Below are positions 57,171 through 64,000 of a stretch of DNA of 64,000 nt, one piece after another. The DNA comes from Pseudovirgaria hyperparasitica. Lineage: Eukaryota; Ascomycota; Dothideomycetes; Acrospermales; Acrospermaceae. The DNA is taken from the NCBI RefSeq assembly GCF_010093815.1, contig NW_022985559.1:683180-747179 (forward strand). Reading direction: 5' to 3'. Position 1 is the stretch's first letter, and every line of letters begins with the position of its first letter. The notes under the pieces are model-generated. The model was not told the DNA's origin and searched no databases. It saw only the letters and a program-made list of their open reading frames with translations. The translations under genes were made by a program, and so were the position numbers.

Positions 57171-57863
57171 ATGAAATAGCACGGCCGTTATACATTTCCA
57201 AACGTCGAGGAATAAATAGTACATGGCATATGGCATCAAGGGGAATCAATCACCAAAGGGCGCATCAAGACATCAAGACAGCAAAGCCCGAGCAACACGT
57301 CCACAACAAGTCTCGATATATTATTTCACATCAATCATCAACATTCCCAGGCGTCGACAAAATCTAATCTCAAAAGTTCCCGCCCTGCGATTTGATCATA
57401 TCAAAAAAAAACAGAAAGCCCGTCCCGTTGCTAAGCAAAAAAACCGCCACCACCACGCTATCTATGCAAGTAACCAGAAACGCTATAATAAAAAGACAGT
57501 GGTATATATCGTACGGGCAGAAAACGGTCGTGGCAGATCGTAGAACGTAGGTCGTAGACAAAGAGCCGTGAGGAAGTCTCAAAAAGTAACATGCGACGCT
57601 AGAACGCTCGACGATAAAGTGTAAAGACGACGAAAGAGTGTGAGGAGAAGAGAGAGAGCCGGAGCAAACAACAGGAAAAAGACAACGCTGTGTGACGGAG
57701 AGTGACCAAACAAAGACATTATGAGTCGCCTTAGGTGATGGTAAGGCAGATATGGCGGCAAACAAAAATTTCCCACGCCCAGCGCGAACGAAACGAATCG
57801 AAATAAAAGTATGCAAGTACATGTACCCATACACGTTCAAAGTAAAAAGGAACATGAGCGGAC

Positions 57864-60800
57864 TTAGACGCTCACGGTGCGTCGCACCGCGCAAGCTGGC
57901 TTCTGTGCATATGCCACCAAAAGTCGGAAGCTCGTGCCGCGGCTCTCGCACTCTCGCAACAGAGAACCATTGTTCCAGAGGCTCTCTGAAAGATCGCCTT
58001 CAGGAAGAGAGATGCCTTCGTAGCAGCGACTGTACCACCAGCGACCAACACGCGCCACCATGTCGCCGATGTTGGCGTTTGCTTCGTTGGCGATTGCTGG
58101 ATCGGGAGATGGTGGTGCACCAAGGAGGTCTGTAAAGTTCGGTGCTGGGGCTCTCAGGCGGGACATGCGCTTCTTGCGTTTCGAATTAGGAGACTTTTTC
58201 GGGTCTTGTACATGCACCATGCCGTTCACTTGGAGAGCTTGTTTGCATGACGGCTCGTCTCCGCCTGAGCTGTCGCTGCTCCAAGAAGTTACGCGGCCGG
58301 CAGCCACTGGCACCGCAACCATGCAGCGATTGATGTTTTCAAAGTTCTTGCGGCCAATAAGGCGCATGACCATATCGCCGACAGGCTTCAGGCTGACCTC
58401 TGGCTCGTCAGCACTGATATCCATCTTAAGGCCCCGGACGGCGCGGCGTGCACGGTTGCCCATGTTGATGAGATCGATATCGAGGATGGAGAGTTCAAGA
58501 TAGCCACCAGGACGAAGGACGCGTTTACATTCTGCGATGCAGTTCTTATACGTCGCCTCGCTGGCGGCAACTGGAAAGCGGTACACTACCGCGGCGAAGT
58601 AGCGCTTAGGGAAGGGGAACATAGTTAACATGTCCGAGTGCGAGACATGTTTATGGTTTGGGACATTCGACCATGCCGTCCCAGGGTTTGCGGTCTCGGT
58701 GCCTGGATTGAGATTGAATATGGTGGCTTCTGGGTAGGTCAAAGCACAGTAGTAGGACCAATCTTTCTGCATGTTAGCTCAACTCGATGATATGGCCAAA
58801 TAGTCCACGTACCTTTGCCGAGCCCGTCGACGACGAGCACCCTGTCTTCGGTATTGTCTTTCAGGTCGAAATGTACAGGACTGAAAAGGACACGGCCAAA
58901 GGACAGCCACTTGCTCGTCATCAAAGCACCGAAGCGCAAATTCGCCATTGTCTCCAAGCCATCCTTCTCATTCTCCGCCCTTTCAATCAGCTTGCTGTCG
59001 CGATATCTGCTGGATACGCGTCTCTCCTCAGTCGAGCCCACGGTAGATCTAGATTGACGAGCTGCGACCCCGACGGATGCAGGAAGGCTTGATCGTGTTG
59101 AAGCGGGTCGGGATGTGTTGTCATCGCGCTTGGTTGCCTGTAAACTAAGGCGACCAGTCGCGGGGTCGACAATGCTGATTCCACGCTCGCCGTACATAGA
59201 ATAGAGATCAGATACAGAAGGGTACGTCTGCGATTTTGGAGAACCTGCGTGTAGTACGGATAGCAAGCGAGAGCGACGTAGATGGATGGACTGAGGATGG
59301 GATGATATAGAAGTATGAGCAGACCGGATCATGTCCATTGACACGCGGAATGGAATGTCATCCGATGCCTCAAGTGAATTATTCGGCTGGACCGCTCCCG
59401 GTGACTTTTGTTGCCGGGCAAAGGGAGAATTGACCGACTGATCACCAGGGGAGAGCACATCATCAATCAGATCATCGTATTCGTTCCAAATCTCGTCCTC
59501 GCTTAGTGGAGCACCAGGAGGCGAAGCAACCGTCGTCGGGTATGCAAAGCTCCACACTCCTGAGCTGCTTGAGCAAGATTGTTCGGAGTTCTTGCGAGGC
59601 GGGAAGGCCAAGAACTCGTCACCATGTTGATGTTGAGCATAACTTAAAGGCAGCGAGCCCATGTTCGGTTCGTTGAAAGGTTTTCCAAGGCCGATAGGAA
59701 ACGCGTCTGTCAAGACAGTGTTGTCGACAGCGAGCGATACTTGAATTGATTCAACAGATGTACGCGAGGGCTTGATGGAAGGCAGAGGTTGTGTCGGAGG
59801 AAATGGGCGAGAGAAGGACTGATCTGACAGTTTGACATCTCGATCTCGTCTCGAAACTACTGGCGGTATACGACCTAGTGGTACGAGCCGGGTCGGACGA
59901 GGAGCAGGGACCTTTTGTACCGGCTTCACCGGCTCATGTTCAGCCTCGATGCGTTCCGGTGGAGCATCGGGTTCAGCGGACTTGGGAGGTGGTGGAGTCA
60001 AGTCGACTAGGTTCTCTTTGCGTAGTCTGACTTGAGGCGATGCGGGACGTTCCGAAGACGCAAATCCGGCAGGAAGTAGTGGCGGAGATGGAAGCAAGAT
60101 GGAGTCGACGTGTTTGGCTCCTTTACGTACGTTCACATTGTTGATTTCGTGTGTCGGAGCCGAAGGGATCTCTGGGGAGGGTGTAGGCACGTCTCTCGGC
60201 TTTTCGGGCGAATTCGCTGCCTCTTCCATTATTTGTTCGATATCATCAAGATCAATTTCGCCACCATTCATGAGAGCGTAATGCGGTACCGACCGAGATG
60301 ATGGCACATGTACGGCGTGTGCATTCCCACCTGGTGTCTCCCTCTGAGGTTGTGCGGATCTCTGGAAAAAGTTCCACTTCCTAGCGAGCTTTGGCTGCGA
60401 ATGTGGCTGTTGTTCCCTGGTCGACTCTGATTTCTTTGACTTCAGCCAAGTACCTTCCTTACCTTCTGACGGGTCCACCTTCGAGTGGCTTGCAGTCCGG
60501 GAAGCTGAAGGTCTTTGAGCCTTGCTAGGTTCAGGTTGTGGCGCAAGCGTTGCAGATTTGCCAGGGGCAGATGTCGACTGTACAGATCGCCTCACGTTCG
60601 ATGGGCGCATAGCGCCAGACTTCCTCTCTTCATCACTTTCCGACGGTCGCCGGAAGCCAAAACCAAAACGTTTCATGGGTGAGGCACCTCGACCATCAGC
60701 CATTGCAGATGGTAGAAGCGTTGGCTTCGAATGCGCGGCTTCCCTGGCCCGAGAACTACCGATCGCAACATAACTTGTGGATGACTCTGCGCCCGCACTC

Positions 60801-62680
60801 ACTACATCATCAACAGCGGAGTCGAGACTGCTCGTACTCCGGATACCATCCGGGCTGTAGCAAAGCTCGGCACTGCCACCACGAATTATGACAGGCGCAA
60901 GTCTTTCACGGAAATAGTCGTCCAACTCATCGTCTTTCTGGCTACTGAGACTGCTTTTCCGGCTAGACGGAGTCCTCTGTGTACGACCGTTTGTGCTATC
61001 TTGGCTCGCTGTCCGTCCAATGCTGCCTGCATTGCTCGTCGTGCTTCCACTACGTCCACGTGTAGCGTACTTGCCATAGCCTTCATGACCAGTGCCCGCC
61101 ATAGGCCCTTTACGGAGTAGTTTCTTCTCTTGCTTCGCTGGAGCTTCACTGGGATCCGTCTTGTTGCGCTTGAAAAAGCCGAATCGCGAACCAGACTTGA
61201 CTGACTTGACAGGGCTTGGGGCGGTCACAGACCTAGCTTGTATGGCCATCTTCTCCGAATCGCTCTGTATCTCAGGAGTCGGGCCTCTCGACGTAGGTAT
61301 ACGCGAGATATGCGAAGGAAAGCCAGGCGAATCAATGGCTGGAGAAACTGTTTTGCTGTAGCTCAGACTTGGAGTCGACTTTGAATCAGTAGAGCTATTC
61401 CGTCGGTGCGAGGGGAGGCTAGCCATATTGCTCTGGATTATTGGAGATTGCTGTCGCATTCCAGATAGCTCAGGGGCCCCTTCTCGACTGGGTCTTGAGG
61501 GTCTTCCAATCATGAGTCGCCTAGGTTCAGCATCCACGGCAAGATGCGCAAGCTCTGGAGGTGCTTGGACATCTGACGTAGCACTGGTACGTCGAGACGT
61601 GCTACCGCGTCGCTCAATGGGCTTCTGGAGTGATGTCTGAGTGGTAGACGGAAGCAAAGACAGTCTGGAGCCTTTAGCCGGGGCCTTTGTATGTGGACGA
61701 ACATTAGTAGCAAGGACAGTCGATGCGGAAGAGGAGGATGCTGATGATTCGCGAACTAGAGGCAGACCCTCACGTTCACGATGCTGCGACTCATCCGTGC
61801 TTTTGCGTACTACAGGCGGCCTACTCTGCATAGGACTCATCTGCCTTGACCGAGGGATTGTCTTGTGGGTCGAAGTAATCCCTGGTGAGTAGGAAGATAT
61901 GGATGTTGGGGTAGACACATGGCTGAAGCCAGTGGGTGACTCGGAGTAGGTAGTCGAAGGAGTGGCAGAAGTCGCATAGTGTGGGGTTGGAGGAGACAAA
62001 TTGTCCGTTTCGAGATTATGCGGCATCTCAAGGGCAGATGGATGCGTCTGAGAGGCTCCTTTGTGGGAAGTCGCGATAGTGGGCTGAGGAAGACTGATTC
62101 CCAGAACGGAATCTGCAAAGGGGTCGACGTAGGTTCGAGGGATATGTCGCATGTGACGCTCATCTTCTTGGGATGCTATGGAGCTAGGATGGCCGTGAGC
62201 AGTCGGTCTTCCAATGGACGATGGTTTTCTTCGGAGTCTGGCCGATCGTGGACTATCGACCTCTGACAAAGATGAGCCGGATATAAGAGACGGAGTTCTT
62301 GTGCTTGCAATACCGTCGTATCGCACTGAACGACCCCCTACACTGGGCGCAACAGGTCGAGGATGTGTGGCCAAGGGGATATGTGTTGAAGGTGGTGCCA
62401 GCTGATCGTTCCTGTTCATCGGCCTCTCCGTATGCTGTGGTTGCTGCGCTCTGTTTCTCGGCGTTCCCAGATGTTTACTAGGGGTCGGCTGTCCGTTCTC
62501 GTTGTCTCTTGTGGGTCTCTTCTTGAGAAGCTTCGCTGTTGGAGGTGCAGTGCCGGGCTTTGAGTAGGTCGTCGAAGCGGTTGATCGCGGAGGCAATCGA
62601 GTAGAAGGACGTCGCTGGGCGGGAGGAGCTTGAAGTTCCGGTCCCGACGGCAGGACTGTGTGCGACTTGTGTGATGCCAT
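57864..62680 (-). CDS. Large protein with disordered N-terminus and C-terminal methyltransferase-like domain
   Basis: Minus-strand exons 62680-58813 and 58762-57864 join in phase 1 to 1588 aa; the acceptor AAAG at 58763 (rather than the CAG four bases before) restores VVDGLG-KDWSYYCALTYP. Residues 1 to about 1210 are Ser/Pro/Arg-rich and predicted disordered, with many SP, RRxS and polyproline motifs and basic patches (FGFFKRNKTD, KWNFFQRSAQ) that look like short conserved linear motifs. From about 1240 the protein becomes globular: LRFGALMTSKWLSFGRVLFS, DRVLVVDGLG (SAM-binding motif I), EATIFNLNP, FAAVVYRFPVAA, ECKRVLRPGGYLELSILDID and WWYSRCYEG. The GLG-type motif I departs from the GxGxG consensus. 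This domain arrangement is known in Pezizomycotina as an uncharacterised methyltransferase; the role is unknown. Confidence 0.85.
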
Positions 62681-64000
62681 CTTGAATACCTATCCGGTAC
62701 TACAGTGGCAAGGGGCGCTGGGTGGCCAGGCGCGGTTTGACAAGAATCTGTGTAGCCGAGGGGACTCATGAAGGCGTGGGTGCGACGAGGGTACTACTAT
62801 GAGCTGTGGTCCATCCAGGACTTTGGCAGACGATATGGTCCAGGTATACAGCCAAACATCCAGAGATTATGCCGACGGAAGACGTCTCGGGTAATTCCCA
62901 CGCCAGCAAAGACAATTCAGAGGCGGTCCGAAGCGTGCGGGCGGCGGCGGCAACGTAGTCAGTAAGTCTGATTTAAGCGCCGGGGGTTATATATGGACGA
63001 GTATTAGGGCGCTGATGTCAGATCCGAGACTTGTAGTCGGGGTAGGATGGAAGAATGATAGAAGGCCGTAACTGTAAATATGTCTGTGTGTTATAAGTTA
63101 GCGGGGGGGATAAGGCAGATAAGAAAGAGTGGTAGAGCGGTGGAGGCCGGATTGCGGGACCCCAGAGCTTAGGGACGGATCGCAGTGTATATTCCCCAAA
63201 TAAAGGCGCTCGAGCTGCGGCCGTTGCCCCACCAAGCGTGATAGGATGGATGACTTTTTAGGTAAACTTACCTGATGAGGAACAGGGACAGGGCTTGTAG
63301 TTGCCAGCGTATCTCAGTGTAGTGCGATGCGACGGCGCCTCCGACCGACAGACGAATAGACAGACACAGTGACAAGACTTGATTGACGTGCCAGGGCTTG
63401 GAAGCTGTGGCTCAGCCTCACTAGGTACTGGTACTGGTACTGCCTCTGGTTCGCGGTGCGTGGGTTATATGCAGCTTGCCAGCCAACGAAAATCTCTGTC
63501 AATTACCAATGCTCTTTTCGAGAAAACGCTCTCTGCTCCGTGCGTCGTCGTATTGTCTTGTCGACGATCCGGAGCTGTCACGAGGAGGAAACCTTTTTGG
63601 ATGATGGACTGGCCATTCGACGACCCGTACACGTTATTCGCTCCAGGTACTCAGGCGATTGCAAATGGAGCGTCGAATAAGTGTATGTGTACACTGTCGA
63701 GACCATGTGGATATGCGGCGAAAAACAGTCGGTGCTGCTACAATGTTTGTGTCGTGCTCGAGAGGGCGCCAGCGACAGGTATAAAGGGCTGGAAGCTAGC
63801 AGACGGAGCGACAGTGATGATGACTGGAGCGGCACCATCTCCCGCCATGACTCTGCTCGAGGATAGTTGGAACAAGCGTAACACGACAGGAAGACGCATG
63901 GTTGGCGGTTCAAGGACAGAGTAGGATGCAAGAAAACGGCGAGTGGGGATGTTGTGGTGTCCAGTGAATGCAGAGAAATGAAGCTACAAGCTGTGATTGG
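62681..64000. other. Upstream region of the large methyltransferase-like gene; window end
   Basis: 1.3 kb with no convincing gene. A plus-strand frame at 63379-63924 (181 aa) is open but has no domain, no signal peptide and abrupt composition changes, so I treat it as chance. Imperfect GGTACT units occur at 63425-63440. Confidence 0.45.

Larger units (their letters stand above)
56012..57863. other. Microsatellite-rich convergent intergenic region
   Basis: 1.85 kb between convergent genes. Contains G-rich 3' flank (56012-56110), a CCCAT pentamer run (about 56504-56527), the TGTC array with assembly gap, a CT run (57064-57082) and a GAGAG array (57119-57170). No gene is called. Confidence 0.7.

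Noticed and set aside
63379-63924. 181-aa plus-strand open frame at the right end
   Set aside because: No domain, signal peptide or consistent composition, and it overlaps frames on the other strand; most likely chance.

Overview
The window is nuclear DNA of a filamentous ascomycete (Pezizomycotina), most likely a Dothideomycete. The genes have short GT-AG introns (36-229 nt, mostly 47-80) with CTAAC/CTGAC-type branch sites. They include typical fungal families: separase, GH72 glucanosyltransferase, an Afi1-type polarity protein, a HET-domain protein, an F-box protein and an SRPK-like kinase. The left end shows saturating repeat-induced point mutation (RIP): CpA and TpG are almost absent while TpA is in excess. 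The class assignment is inference; the RIP and the intron style are visible in the sequence.

Layout. 1-2.64 kb: RIP-destroyed hAT DNA transposon on the minus strand, running off the left edge. 3.7-8.2 kb: three tandem paralogous secreted proteins that resemble M35-type metalloproteases without the HExxH site. This array is interleaved with two copies of a 221-bp MITE that has 8-bp target duplications, and a different 108-bp MITE lies just downstream. 8.9-17.2 kb: a GH72-like protein without signal peptide, a MARVEL-like protein (-), a monoglyceride-lipase-like hydrolase (-) divergent from an OXNAD1-like reductase (+), and a four-helix membrane protein. 17.7-24.2 kb: separase. 24.8-34.3 kb: a 40-aa metallothionein-like peptide, an enoyl-reductase-like MDR protein, a small secreted Cys protein, an amidohydrolase, an F-box-like protein, a SAM methyltransferase and a small Cys-cluster protein (-). 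34.9-42.5 kb: an Naa20-like acetyltransferase (-), a HET protein and a probable peroxisomal alpha/beta hydrolase. 42.7-43.1 kb: a third copy of the 221-bp MITE, split by a copia-type solo LTR. 43.4-45.0 kb: an SRPK-like kinase, followed by a scrap of Ty3/Gypsy reverse transcriptase. 46.3-49.1 kb: two tandem minus-strand genes sharing an unfamiliar N-terminal domain. 50.3-51.6 kb: a paraoxonase-like gene with an apparent frameshift. 53.3-56.0 kb: Afi1. 56.8-57.0 kb: a long TGTC microsatellite containing a 10-N gap. 57.9-62.7 kb: a 1588-aa protein with a disordered N-terminus and a C-terminal methyltransferase-like domain.

The central genes are mostly housekeeping (chromatid separation, NatB-type acetylation, polarity, lipid and redox metabolism). 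The left 9 kb and the 42.7-46 kb stretch are transposon-rich, accessory-type DNA. The signals I rate highest are the degenerate secreted-protein array with its MITEs, the pair of genes sharing an undescribed N-terminal domain, and a consistent C-rich to G-rich switch along the coding strand near the 3' end of the GC-rich, intron-poor genes. I found no CRISPR, rRNA or convincing tRNA genes.
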